IMG/VR virus record: IMGVR_UViG_3300030090_002736
Span: 1-21,359 of that record
Length of the DNA: 21,359 nt
DNA from: a virus
Direction: 5' to 3' (one strand)
Positions within the stretch are counted from its first letter, which is position 1. Each line of letters starts with the position of its first letter. Shown piece after piece: positions 14,964-20,013 of the stretch. Below the pieces are notes generated by a model. That model saw only the letters and a list, made by a program, of their open reading frames with translations, did no database searches and had not been told where the DNA came from. The position numbers were made by a program, and so were the translations under genes.

Positions 14964-16261
14964 TATCTACTCCCTAATCTAATTTTTGCTTGAGGTATTG
15001 GAAATCTATTAATAAAGAAATACCTAACCATATCCATACCATGGTCGTGATATCCATCTTTAATTGGCAATTCTTTCAATAAAGTTCCTTCTGTATGTTC
15101 TGGATATCTGTAGTTTTCAAAATCTTCTGTTATCCCTAAACATTTTTCGTCTACATGGATAAATCTATCTCCATTCGCATTCTTTATAAATCTTCTAATG
15201 TGAGAGATACCAGACTCAATCTTTGTACTAACTTTGTCTCTTCGAGACCTAATTACTATGCCTAATCTACGAAATATTTCTGTATCTCCCAAGCCTGATT
15301 GTCCAGAAACTTGTTTTCCTGCTGGGTCACCAAAGTATTGAGCAACATTATATGGCTTAGATTTTACCATTTTTGCTAATTCATCTGTTTTAATATTAGT
15401 TTTATGAATTATCTCATCTATGACGTTGATGTGGTCTTCCCCATTGACCTTATACGTTTGAAACCATCCAACAGCAGGCATCCTGTACCCAAAGTCAATA
15501 GAGCAATATGTAGGAAGATTTGGATTATAAGGATACTTGCCCACATCAAGATTCCTATCAAATTCATAAACCCTGCCTGCAAAACTTGTGAATAAAGCTC
15601 CATATTCTTGGTCGTAAATCTCCTGAGCCATATTTCTCTTAGCCTCAACCAAGTCTGGATCGCTTTCTCCAGGAGGGTAGGCATATTCGTTTTCCCACGA
15701 TGGGCTGTTAAACGAGTTCCAATCTTCATCTTCTTGTCCTCTCAGGTATAATTCATAAACCCAGTTGTATCCTTCAGGAGTTGTTATAAAAATAGCTCTA
15801 CCTTTACGATCAGATAGGGTAGGCCTCAAATACATCTCCCAAGTTTTCTTCTTTTGTTTAGCTGCTTCGTCTAAAACAAGTAAATCTAGACCTTCTCCAA
15901 CCAAACTAGGTGGATTATCTGCAGATTTGCCCTCAAATATGCTTCCCCACTCAAATTCTATGTACATATCACGATATGATGCTCTTCTTGTAGGCATTTG
16001 CTTTTCTGTAATGCAAGTATGCCAAACTTCTCTAAAAACTTTCTCTGCAGTCTGATAAGTAGGTGCAACTACCCATGCTCTCTTATTTGGCTGAGTAATT
16101 ACACACTCAATCTCCTTAGCTGCTGAAACTGACTTACCCCAACGTCTACCACACACTGCTACAGTGAATCTAGCATCTTTTTTAGGGTAATGTAGCTTAT
16201 GTTGACCTGCATGAGGCACATAATCTGTAAATTTAAACCATTTTTTTTTAAAATTTTCCAT
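14963..16261 (-). CDS. terL: Terminase large subunit
   Basis: Encodes 432 residues with the full ATPase-nuclease set: Walker A GRRWGKS at 38-44, Walker B LLVLDEA at 127-133, the TTPEG coupling motif at 160-164, nuclease acidic residues in SIDFG (D256), FGDPAG (D311) and the closing HDHGMDMVRYF (D405/D409). It packages DNA through the portal and cuts the concatemer. The start at 16261 gives a normal distance to Walker A. There is no Shine-Dalgarno at all: the bases before the ATG are a pure A/T tract. This is odd among its neighbours, almost all of which carry AGGAG-type sites. Confidence 0.92.
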   Translation of the reverse strand: MENFKKKWFKFTDYVPHAGQHKLHYPKKDARFTVAVCGRRWGKSVSAAKEIECVITQPNKRAWVVAPTYQTAEKVFREVWHTCITEKQMPTRRASYRDMYIEFEWGSIFEGKSADNPPSLVGEGLDLLVLDEAAKQKKKTWEMYLRPTLSDRKGRAIFITTPEGYNWVYELYLRGQEDEDWNSFNSPSWENEYAYPPGESDPDLVEAKRNMAQEIYDQEYGALFTSFAGRVYEFDRNLDVGKYPYNPNLPTYCSIDFGYRMPAVGWFQTYKVNGEDHINVIDEIIHKTNIKTDELAKMVKSKPYNVAQYFGDPAGKQVSGQSGLGDTEIFRRLGIVIRSRRDKVSTKIESGISHIRRFIKNANGDRFIHVDEKCLGITEDFENYRYPEHTEGTLLKELPIKDGYHDHGMDMVRYFFINRFPIPQAKIRLGSR

Positions 16262-16304
16262 ATATATTATATATTATATATATATATATATATTATATAT
16301 ATAT
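16262..16304. repeat. Pure A/T alternating tract upstream of terL
   Basis: About 43 bases of nothing but T and A, largely TATATA with occasional TTA steps, lie directly against the terL start codon. Such a tract melts easily and forms cruciform or slipped structures. It occupies the terL 5' leader in place of a ribosome binding site. It could be an unwinding element, a packaging or terminase-binding site placed next to terS-terL, or simply an S1-dependent translation leader. It can also vary in length by polymerase slippage. Confidence 0.8.
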
Positions 16305-16340
16305 AACTCTAATATCCTTGTAAAAGGATATTAGTAAGTT
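16305..16340. repeat. Perfect 11-bp hairpin between the 38-aa gene and terL
   Basis: CTAATATCCTT and AAGGATATTAG pair perfectly around a 4-base loop, and outer AACT/AGTT arms extend it with a 2-base bulge. It follows the stop of the 38-residue gene by nine bases in the transcription direction. There is no U-run on either side, so it is not a standard terminator. As it sits directly before the A/T tract and terL, it may be a processing or protein-binding hairpin, or part of a packaging recognition site. Confidence 0.6.
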
Positions 16341-16348
16341 ATAATATA

Positions 16349-16465
16349 TTAATATTTACCTTTATTTTGCTTTTTTTTCATTTTTTTTGCTCTTTTGTAC
16401 TTTTTAATGGCCTGTGCTCTCTTTTTTCTAGCCATTTTTCTTGCTTTTGCTTTTCTATTAGGCAT
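16349..16465 (-). CDS. Tiny, extremely basic protein, 38 aa
   Basis: A 38-residue frame beginning at an ATG at 16465, which overlaps the terS stop by eight bases (ATGCCTAA); AAGGAG is four bases upstream of the ATG. It is composed almost only of Lys, Arg, Ala, Met, Gln and Gly (it starts MPNRKAKARKMARKKRAQAI): I count 20 Lys/Arg and no Asp or Glu. The repeated KARK/ARKKRAQ pattern recalls protamine-like or ribosomal L34-like tails. It is translated together with terS and lies before terL. Nucleic-acid binding is very likely; a role in terminase function or DNA condensation is inference. Confidence 0.7.
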   Translation of the reverse strand: MPNRKAKARKMARKKRAQAIKKYKRAKKMKKKQNKGKY

Positions 16466-17132
16466 TTTGCTCCTTTTCTAGTCTTTCAAGCTCTTCCAAC
16501 CACTTTTTTCTAGCTCCTTTACTAGTTCGACCACTAGGTAACAGCTCTAAGCCAACTTTTTTAGCTCTTTTTCGTAATTGATAGGCTTCTTGTTGATAAA
16601 TTCTCTCTTTTTCTTTCTCAATAGCGTATTTTGTAACTTCTTTAACCCTTTTTTCCTCTAATTTAGCTCTTTTAACAGGATTATCATTCTTTGGGTCTCT
16701 AGTTGGTAGCTCAACATCGTCAAGATCGTCTTGAACAGCAATTTCATCCAAAAAACCCTTATCTTCATCGTCAATTTCAACAAAATCTGCATCCTCTGCT
16801 CTTAGAAACTTCTCAAAAGGCGATTCTACTTGAACCTTAATCTTATTTTCTAATTTTCCATAATGTTCTAACACTAAACGACCAGCTTGTACATTTCCCA
16901 TCTTTGCTTCTTCCAACATTGCCTTGATTACAGCAGGTAACTCCAAACCACTAATTTCCATGTATCTTTTGTAAATCTGATCAATGAATTCAGGGTTAGA
17001 AAGCCAATTCCTAACAGTCTTAATGTCTACTTGACACTTACTTGCAATCTCTTTTTGGCTAATGCTAGGGTTAGTTGAGTATAATTCTACAGCTAGTAGT
17101 TGATTAGGCTTGTATTTAGTAAGTTTATTCAT
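16458..17132 (-). CDS. terS: Terminase small subunit
   Basis: Encodes 224 residues. Residues 24-46 (ISQKEIASKCQVDIKTVRNWLSN) are a helix-turn-helix of the kind used to recognise the packaging site, followed by PEFIDQIYKRYMEISGLEL and the PAVIKAMLEEAKMGNVQAGRLVLEHYGKL helix pair seen in small-terminase oligomerisation regions. The second half is acidic then basic, with a Lys-rich helical end. It is the first gene of the leftward module, just before the 38-aa gene and terL. The ATG at 17132 is not preceded by a Shine-Dalgarno; the -10 of a good promoter lies five bases away, so the mRNA is probably leaderless. Confidence 0.8.
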   Translation of the reverse strand: MNKLTKYKPNQLLAVELYSTNPSISQKEIASKCQVDIKTVRNWLSNPEFIDQIYKRYMEISGLELPAVIKAMLEEAKMGNVQAGRLVLEHYGKLENKIKVQVESPFEKFLRAEDADFVEIDDEDKGFLDEIAVQDDLDDVELPTRDPKNDNPVKRAKLEEKRVKEVTKYAIEKEKERIYQQEAYQLRKRAKKVGLELLPSGRTSKGARKKWLEELERLEKEQNA

Positions 17133-17137
17133 AAATT

Positions 17138-17165
17138 AATATAGAAATTTTCAAGTTATTTTCAA
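17138..17165 (-). promoter_or_regulatory. Sigma-70-type promoter of the leftward module (leaderless terS)
   Basis: In the minus sense there is TTGAAA (17160-17165), a 16-base spacer, then TATATT (17138-17143), each one base from consensus. Only five bases lie between the -10 and the terS ATG, so transcription should begin at or within a base or two of the A of the start codon. This explains the missing ribosome binding site. The -35 overlaps a direct repeat, which could place the promoter under repressor control. Confidence 0.55.
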
Positions 17166-17203
17166 ATATAAAAAATATATCTGTCAAGTTATTTCAAATT
17201 ATT
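17151..17203. repeat. Two near-identical direct repeats over the terS promoter
   Basis: TCAAGTTATTTTCAAATATA (17151-17170) and TCAAGTTATTTCAAATTATT (17184-17203) share the core TCAAGTTATTT-CAAAT and are 33 bases apart start to start, about three helical turns, so a protein could bind both on one face. The first overlaps the terS -35 box. They look like operators for a phage repressor or activator that switches between the divergent modules. A third partial copy (TGTCAATGA) lies at about 17208. Confidence 0.5.
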
Positions 17204-17281
17204 ACTGTGTCAATGAATCTGCTAACAACAGTTTCTAGGTTTCCCCCATCAAAAAAAATATGGATTTATAGAAGAGAATTC

Positions 17282-17310
17282 TTGTTTAAAAGATATTTTT
17301 ATTGTAGATT
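17282..17310 (+). promoter_or_regulatory. Possible rightward early promoter
   Basis: TTGTTT (17282-17287), a 17-base spacer and TAGATT (17305-17310) make a plausible but weak sigma-70 promoter reading toward the plus-strand genes. It is about 95 bases before the ATG of the 53-residue gene, which leaves room for a 5' leader containing the two TTCTAGAA palindromes. It is the best match in this region, but both hexamers deviate from consensus. Confidence 0.35.
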
Positions 17311-17350
17311 ATAGGGATTGCAAAAGGAACACAGGAAGCAATCAAGGAAA

Positions 17351-17372
17351 TTCTAGAAATAAAGTTCTAGAA
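17351..17372. repeat. Tandem TTCTAGAA palindromes
   Basis: The 8-base palindrome TTCTAGAA occurs at 17351-17358 and again at 17365-17372, 14 bases apart start to start. They lie in the leader before the first plus-strand gene, between its promoter candidate and ribosome binding site. They may be binding half-sites of a dimeric regulator; as RNA they could also form a hairpin with each other. Confidence 0.4.
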
Positions 17373-17404
17373 AAAACATAAAACCTAATGAAAAAGGGGA
17401 AAAA

Positions 17405-17566
17405 ATGAAAACTTGGAAAAATAGTAAAACTAGAGAATTCATAACAATTTTAAAATGCTCATTTATGATTATTCTAGCATTACAAATATTTATTCTAGCC
17501 ACATATTCTACAATCTTAGTTACATCTAGCATTATTATTGATTTAGGGCAATTCTTTAAGTTCTAA
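17405..17566 (+). CDS. Small membrane protein, 53 aa
   Basis: A frame from ATG at 17405 to TAA at 17564-17566. GGGGA precedes the ATG by five bases. The first 18 residues are polar and basic (MKTWKNSKTREFITILK), followed by about 27 hydrophobic residues (FMIILALQIFILATYSTIL and on) and the short end GQFFKF. One or two closely spaced membrane segments with a basic N-terminus fit a small inner-membrane protein with its N-terminus inside. It is the first gene of the rightward block. No family is recognised; early phage membrane peptides often act in superinfection exclusion or host takeover, but this is only a possibility. Confidence 0.55.
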   Translation: MKTWKNSKTREFITILKCSFMIILALQIFILATYSTILVTSSIIIDLGQFFKF

Positions 17567-17573
17567 TTCATAA

Positions 17574-17616
17574 GCCTATTTTGGAATTTACTAGAGTTCG
17601 ATTCTCTAGGTAGGCT
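17574..17616 (+). ncRNA. Mini tRNA-like structure 1 (acceptor stem plus T-arm only)
   Basis: GCCTATT (17574-17580) pairs with GGTAGGC (17609-17615) as a 7-bp acceptor-like stem (two G-U pairs). Directly adjoining is a T-arm: TAGAG, loop TTCGATT, CTCTA (17592-17608). The stem and T-arm abut without a gap, as in tRNA, and only 11 bases replace the D-arm and anticodon arm. The loop is a perfect canonical T-loop. It starts seven bases after the stop of the 53-residue gene. There is no encoded CCA. This is the minimal substrate shape of RNase P and RNase Z. It is not an intact tRNA gene. Confidence 0.55.
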
Positions 17617-17715
17617 CTTTAAGTAGTACATAGTAAACGTTTTTTGACATAGTAGGAAAGTAAATAAACAACAAACAACCTAGAAATTAATCTAGGGAAA
17701 TAGGAGATAAGTAAA

Positions 17716-18141
17716 ATGAGTAAAGATGTAATTAATCCAATAGTTGAACACTTCAAGAATAACACAAACGCAAAAGGTGAAGTGATTAAGCAAGACGTAA
17801 ATGCCTTGCAAGGTTACAAGGTTCTATTAAGTAAAGAAGACTTTACAAAGCTAATAGATACAATGCGTGAAGAGAACTTATTGAAAGGTTCAAGGGGTGG
17901 CTCTAGTGATTCTCAAGAATGTAAAGAAATTCGTAGGAGATACGAAGCATTTTTACAACAACTTAAAAAAGATAATTTAGTTGTAAGAGATGAAGAATAC
18001 TACACTCTAACTAAAAAGGAAAGATTAGTTGCTTTAGATTCTAATAACGATAGAATCCAACCTTCTTTAAATATGTCTAACGTAGATAACAAAATACGAA
18101 AGGCCAAAGAGAAAGAAGCTCAAGCAATTAAACAAGGTTAA
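17716..18141 (+). CDS. Hypothetical helical protein, 141 aa
   Basis: Encodes 141 residues; AGGAG lies 9-10 bases before the ATG. It is charged and helical: an N-terminal part (INPIVEHFKNNTNAKGEV), a TKLIDTMREENLLKG segment that could be part of a small winged-helix-like unit, a Ser/Gly linker (GSRGGSSDSQE), then KEIRRRYEAFLQQLKKDNLVV and a Lys/Glu-rich end. It begins the main early series, after the tRNA-like element and before a strong terminator, so it forms its own transcription unit. A regulator or DNA-binding protein is possible. I recognise no family. Confidence 0.65.
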   Translation: MSKDVINPIVEHFKNNTNAKGEVIKQDVNALQGYKVLLSKEDFTKLIDTMREENLLKGSRGGSSDSQECKEIRRRYEAFLQQLKKDNLVVRDEEYYTLTKKERLVALDSNNDRIQPSLNMSNVDNKIRKAKEKEAQAIKQG

Positions 18142-18156
18142 AAACCTCCTCTAAAT

Positions 18157-18200
18157 AAAAAGGCTCTAGTCTAGAAATAGGCTAGGGCTTTTTTGTTTTA
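18157..18200 (+). terminator. Rho-independent terminator after the 141-aa gene
   Basis: AAAAAGGCTCTAGTCTA pairs with TAGGCTAGGGCTTTTT around a GAAA tetraloop (17 bp, three G-U pairs), and the 3' arm runs on into T6 then GTTTTA. It lies 16 bases after the stop at 18141. The stem, the loop and the U-run fit a strong intrinsic terminator, so genes from 18349 onward probably need a separate promoter or antitermination. Confidence 0.8.
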
Positions 18201-18217
18201 TAGCCAATTTTACATCC

Positions 18218-18257
18218 TCAGGAAAAAGCTTTTTTTCAATTAGTATCAGGAATAAGC
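18218..18257 (+). repeat. Direct repeats TCAGGAAWAAGC in an intergenic leader
   Basis: TCAGGAAAAAGC (18218-18229) and TCAGGAATAAGC (18246-18257) differ by one base and are 28 bases apart start to start. They sit in the 148-base gap between the terminator and the 84-residue gene. TATATATA follows at 18281 but no good -35 is seen at the right spacing. They could be activator or operator sites for the downstream operon. The rest of this gap holds no gene; a ribosome binding site (AAAGGAG) ends it. Confidence 0.45.
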
Positions 18258-18348
18258 ACTATCTCTAGATCGAATCCTACTATATATATGTACCTATAAA
18301 AATTTTTTTGTATTATATTTAATTACTTACAAAATAAAAGGAGAAGTT

Positions 18349-18603
18349 ATGCAACAGAATATAGAACCTAAAGATAAAGTAGTTGTGATTCTAAATTTCT
18401 ATAGCCAGTCTGTAGATTTCTTAGATTACCCAGAAGATGTAGAAGCTAAGGTTGCCAATGAATATGATGGCGACCTAGAAGATTATCTAGATACACAGCA
18501 CAACTATCCAACTAGCAACATATGCTATATGATTACATCCTGGGATGCATTACATAGCAGCTTTAAATTCTCTAATGATAGAGTTTACATAATGGAGAAG
18601 TAA
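18349..18603 (+). CDS. Hypothetical acidic protein, 84 aa
   Basis: Encodes 84 residues with AAAGGAG seven bases upstream of the ATG. It begins MQQNIEPKDKVVVILNFYSQSV, a beta-strand-rich start, then an acidic stretch (LDYPEDVEAKVANEYDGDLEDYL) and a compact end (NICYMITSWDALHSSFKFSND) with Trp and Cys. It is the first gene of a rightward run in which starts and stops are close or overlapping. It looks like a soluble early protein, perhaps an inhibitor or adaptor. No family is recognised. Confidence 0.65.
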   Translation: MQQNIEPKDKVVVILNFYSQSVDFLDYPEDVEAKVANEYDGDLEDYLDTQHNYPTSNICYMITSWDALHSSFKFSNDRVYIMEK

Positions 18604-18604
18604 A

Positions 18605-18820
18605 ATGTCTATTAGCAAATCAGATAAGATAGAACAGTTTATAGATAGCTGTTCATATGACGACCTAGAAGAAGTTGCATACAAGAACTGCAGCACCTGT
18701 TTTGGCAAGGGCTATTATAAAGACGACCCTAGTCCTCCAGGTCTGTATATGAGACAAGGAGACTACACTCATATATGCGATTGTCTAGATGAAGATTTAA
18801 TCCTTGACAAATTCAAATAA
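18605..18820 (+). CDS. Small zinc-ribbon protein with DnaJ-type CxxCxGxG
   Basis: Encodes 71 residues. It has C29-STC32-FGKGY, a CxxCxGxG half-site as in DnaJ-type zinc fingers, and then HICDC with C58 and C60, giving four Cys that can hold one zinc ion. The first 27 residues form a helix with acidic patches (KIEQFIDSCSYDDLEEVAY). The ATG comes two bases after the upstream stop, so it is co-translated. Small zinc-ribbon proteins are common in phage early regions; the partner is unknown. Confidence 0.65.
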   Translation: MSISKSDKIEQFIDSCSYDDLEEVAYKNCSTCFGKGYYKDDPSPPGLYMRQGDYTHICDCLDEDLILDKFK

Positions 18821-18831
18821 GGAGAAACACG

Positions 18832-19044
18832 ATGAGCGATTGGAGCTCTAGGAAAAATGGCGAGAAGTGGAATATCACAGAAGAAAATGATAATCTATAC
18901 GAGCCATTCAATAACAAGAAAGAACAAGCAGACGATTTAACTAAACTACTAGAACTATTACCAACAAAGTATAGATATCCAGTAGTTATGTTTATATCTA
19001 AGCTTATGGCAAGTTACGAGGATGGTTATACAGATGACCATTAG
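18832..19044 (+). CDS. Hypothetical acidic protein, 70 aa
   Basis: Encodes 70 residues; AAGGAG is about seven bases before the ATG. The N-terminal half is polar and disordered (MSDWSSRKNGEKWNITEEND) and the C-terminal half is helical (KKEQADDLTKLLELLPTKYR, then VVMFISKLMASYED). It lies between two zinc-ribbon genes, so all three may act together. No motif is recognisable. Confidence 0.6.
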   Translation: MSDWSSRKNGEKWNITEENDNLYEPFNNKKEQADDLTKLLELLPTKYRYPVVMFISKLMASYEDGYTDDH

Positions 19045-19291
19045 AATAAAGCCATCAATAGATGAAATACTAAATGATAAGAAAGAATATGAATACGAAT
19101 ATGCAGAATGCCCAGAATGTGGTAGCACAGGTTTAAACGTCTATCTATTAGCAGATTACAATAGCACAATAGATGAGTTTAACAAGATAGGCATTGCTGC
19201 TTGGTATTATTCAGATGCACTTACAGATTACTATTGTGATAGTTGTGATTGGGAAGGTGGCTATCCTAAGTTCAGGAAGACTAGACCCTAG
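19034..19291 (+). CDS. Zinc-ribbon protein with two CxxC motifs
   Basis: Encodes 85 residues from the ATG at 19034 (MTIRIKPSIDEIL); an ATG at 19022 would add four residues. Both are possible: GAGG abuts the first and lies 12 bases before the second. The CPECG at 26-30 and CDSCDWEG at 68-75 form a classical zinc ribbon, in a pattern like Lar/restriction alleviation-type proteins (CPxCGSTxL...YxxxCxxCxWxG). Lar-type proteins alter host restriction, so this is an interesting lead, but without a search I would call it only a zinc-ribbon protein. The ATG overlaps the end of the previous gene. Confidence 0.6.
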   Translation: MTIRIKPSIDEILNDKKEYEYEYAECPECGSTGLNVYLLADYNSTIDEFNKIGIAAWYYSDALTDYYCDSCDWEGGYPKFRKTRP

Positions 19292-19710
19292 TGCAAACAT
19301 TCTTACCATATAGTAGCTACAAAAAATCTCTTATCTGCTTAGATGATAAACGTCTAGGTAAGCAAAGAGTAGAAGCAATGCAAATGGTGAATGCTATCAA
19401 TAGAGGTTATGGTGCTTGGTATAATCATCCCTGTACGCAGATGTGGAGTGATTATGTAGAGCATCTTAAACTGTATCATAACATAGCTATAGACATTTGG
19501 ATAGCTAGAGGTATGAGTAACAATATGCCTCAATACAAACTAACTAGCAAGAAGTTAGTTAAACCACATTGGCTAGGTAATGAGAAGTTTCATAGTAGCC
19601 ATAGGAGTAATTTGCTAAAGAAGGATTACAACTTCTATAGTAAATACAATTGGAAAGAGCCAGACAATCTACCTTACTATTGGAATGGCTTTTCACTATT
19701 AGAGCAATAG
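19291..19710 (+). CDS. Pyrimidine-dimer DNA glycosylase-like protein (Pyr_excise/MSMEG_6728 type)
   Basis: Encodes 139 residues from a GTG that shares one base with the stop upstream (TAGTG). I recognise the family signature: MQTFLPY at the N-terminus, CLDDKRLGKQRVEAMQ (16-31), NHPCTQMW (45-52), then PHWLGNEKFHSSHRSNLLKKD (92-112) and EPDNLPYYW (123-131). These are hallmarks of the MSMEG_6728-type proteins related to T4 endonuclease V, which excise UV photoproducts. It is thus a candidate UV-repair enzyme. The family is only loosely characterised outside T4, so the substrate is an inference. A tRNA-like element starts six bases after its stop. Confidence 0.8.
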   Translation: MQTFLPYSSYKKSLICLDDKRLGKQRVEAMQMVNAINRGYGAWYNHPCTQMWSDYVEHLKLYHNIAIDIWIARGMSNNMPQYKLTSKKLVKPHWLGNEKFHSSHRSNLLKKDYNFYSKYNWKEPDNLPYYWNGFSLLEQ

Positions 19711-19716
19711 CTCTAA

Positions 19717-19766
19717 GCTTGTGTATCATTAGGGATATTTAGTAGGTTCGACTCCTATCACAAGCA
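19717..19766 (+). ncRNA. Mini tRNA-like structure 2 (acceptor stem plus T-arm)
   Basis: GCTTGTG (19717-19723) pairs perfectly with CACAAGC (19759-19765) as a 7-bp acceptor-like stem, and the T-arm GTAGG, loop TTCGACT, CCTAT (19742-19758) directly adjoins the 3' strand (one G-U). The 18 bases that replace the D-arm and anticodon arm can form a 4-bp mini-hairpin TATC/GATA. The next base is A at the discriminator position. It starts six bases after the stop of the glycosylase gene. It has the same architecture as the element at 17574 but a different sequence. No CCA is encoded. Confidence 0.6.
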
Positions 19767-19768
19767 CA

Positions 19769-19812
19769 ACTAGCAAGTCCTGATCTATGAACATTTCTTG
19801 CTAGTGCTTTTT
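19769..19812 (+). terminator. Terminator-like inverted repeat after tRNA-like element 2
   Basis: ACTAGCAAG (19769-19777) and CTTGCTAGT (19797-19805) are a perfect 9-bp inverted repeat with a 19-base loop, followed by GCTTTTT. It begins three bases after the tRNA-like element. A long loop and only five U make it a moderate terminator. TTTTTGACA follows, with a -35-like TTGACA, although no good -10 is seen at the right spacing. Confidence 0.5.
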
Positions 19813-19848
19813 GACAATGATATTCATAGAAACAAAAAGGAGAAATAT

Positions 19849-20013
19849 ATGACAGACTTAGAATGGATGCTAACAATTTCACTAGGGCCAATACTAGCAC
19901 TAGGGTTTATGCAATTTATTGCAAGTGGTAAGACACTAGACGAGGCTTGGCAGAAATACATAGACAGCCAAATTAAAAAAGAGAGTCATAAAAGAAAGAG
20001 AGGTAACAAATGA
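19849..20013 (+). CDS. Small membrane protein, 54 aa
   Basis: The start is the ATG at 19849, six bases after AAGGAG (19837-19842), rather than an earlier in-frame start inside the terminator region. It encodes 54 residues (MTDLEWMLTISLGPILALGF...): an N-terminal hydrophobic segment at about 7-22, then a helical amphipathic part (TLDEAWQKYIDSQIKKESH) and a basic tail (KRKRGNK). A single membrane span with a cationic end. Function unknown; it may interact with the host membrane early in infection. The following gene overlaps by four bases (ATGA). Confidence 0.65.
   Translation: MTDLEWMLTISLGPILALGFMQFIASGKTLDEAWQKYIDSQIKKESHKRKRGNK

Larger units (their letters stand above)
17204..17404. other. 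Divergent control region, no gene seen
   Basis: About 200 bases without an open frame. They contain the possible plus-strand promoter at 17282-17310, two TTCTAGAA palindromes (17351-17372), and A-rich stretches, ending in GGGGA as the ribosome binding site of the 53-residue gene at 17405. The first 60 bases include TTTCCCCC and a run of A. I see no tRNA gene, CRISPR or origin-type iterons other than the repeats described separately. Confidence 0.5.

Noticed and set aside
15418-15729. Open frame of 103 codons on the minus strand inside terL
   Set aside because: It lies fully within the terL gene in another frame and has no motif; terL carries all the catalytic residues.
17645-17673. TTGACA before the 141-aa gene as a promoter
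   Set aside because: No acceptable -10 hexamer at 16-18 bases; kept only as a remark.
18258-18290. Third possible T-arm around ATCGAATCC at about 18269
   Set aside because: The stems do not pair beyond three bases and no acceptor-type stem is present; not a third tRNA-like element.
17574-19766. Interpretation of the tRNA-like elements as attP sites carrying a tRNA 3' end
   Set aside because: Each element has its own complementary 5' acceptor strand and the two differ in sequence; no integrase is seen in the window.
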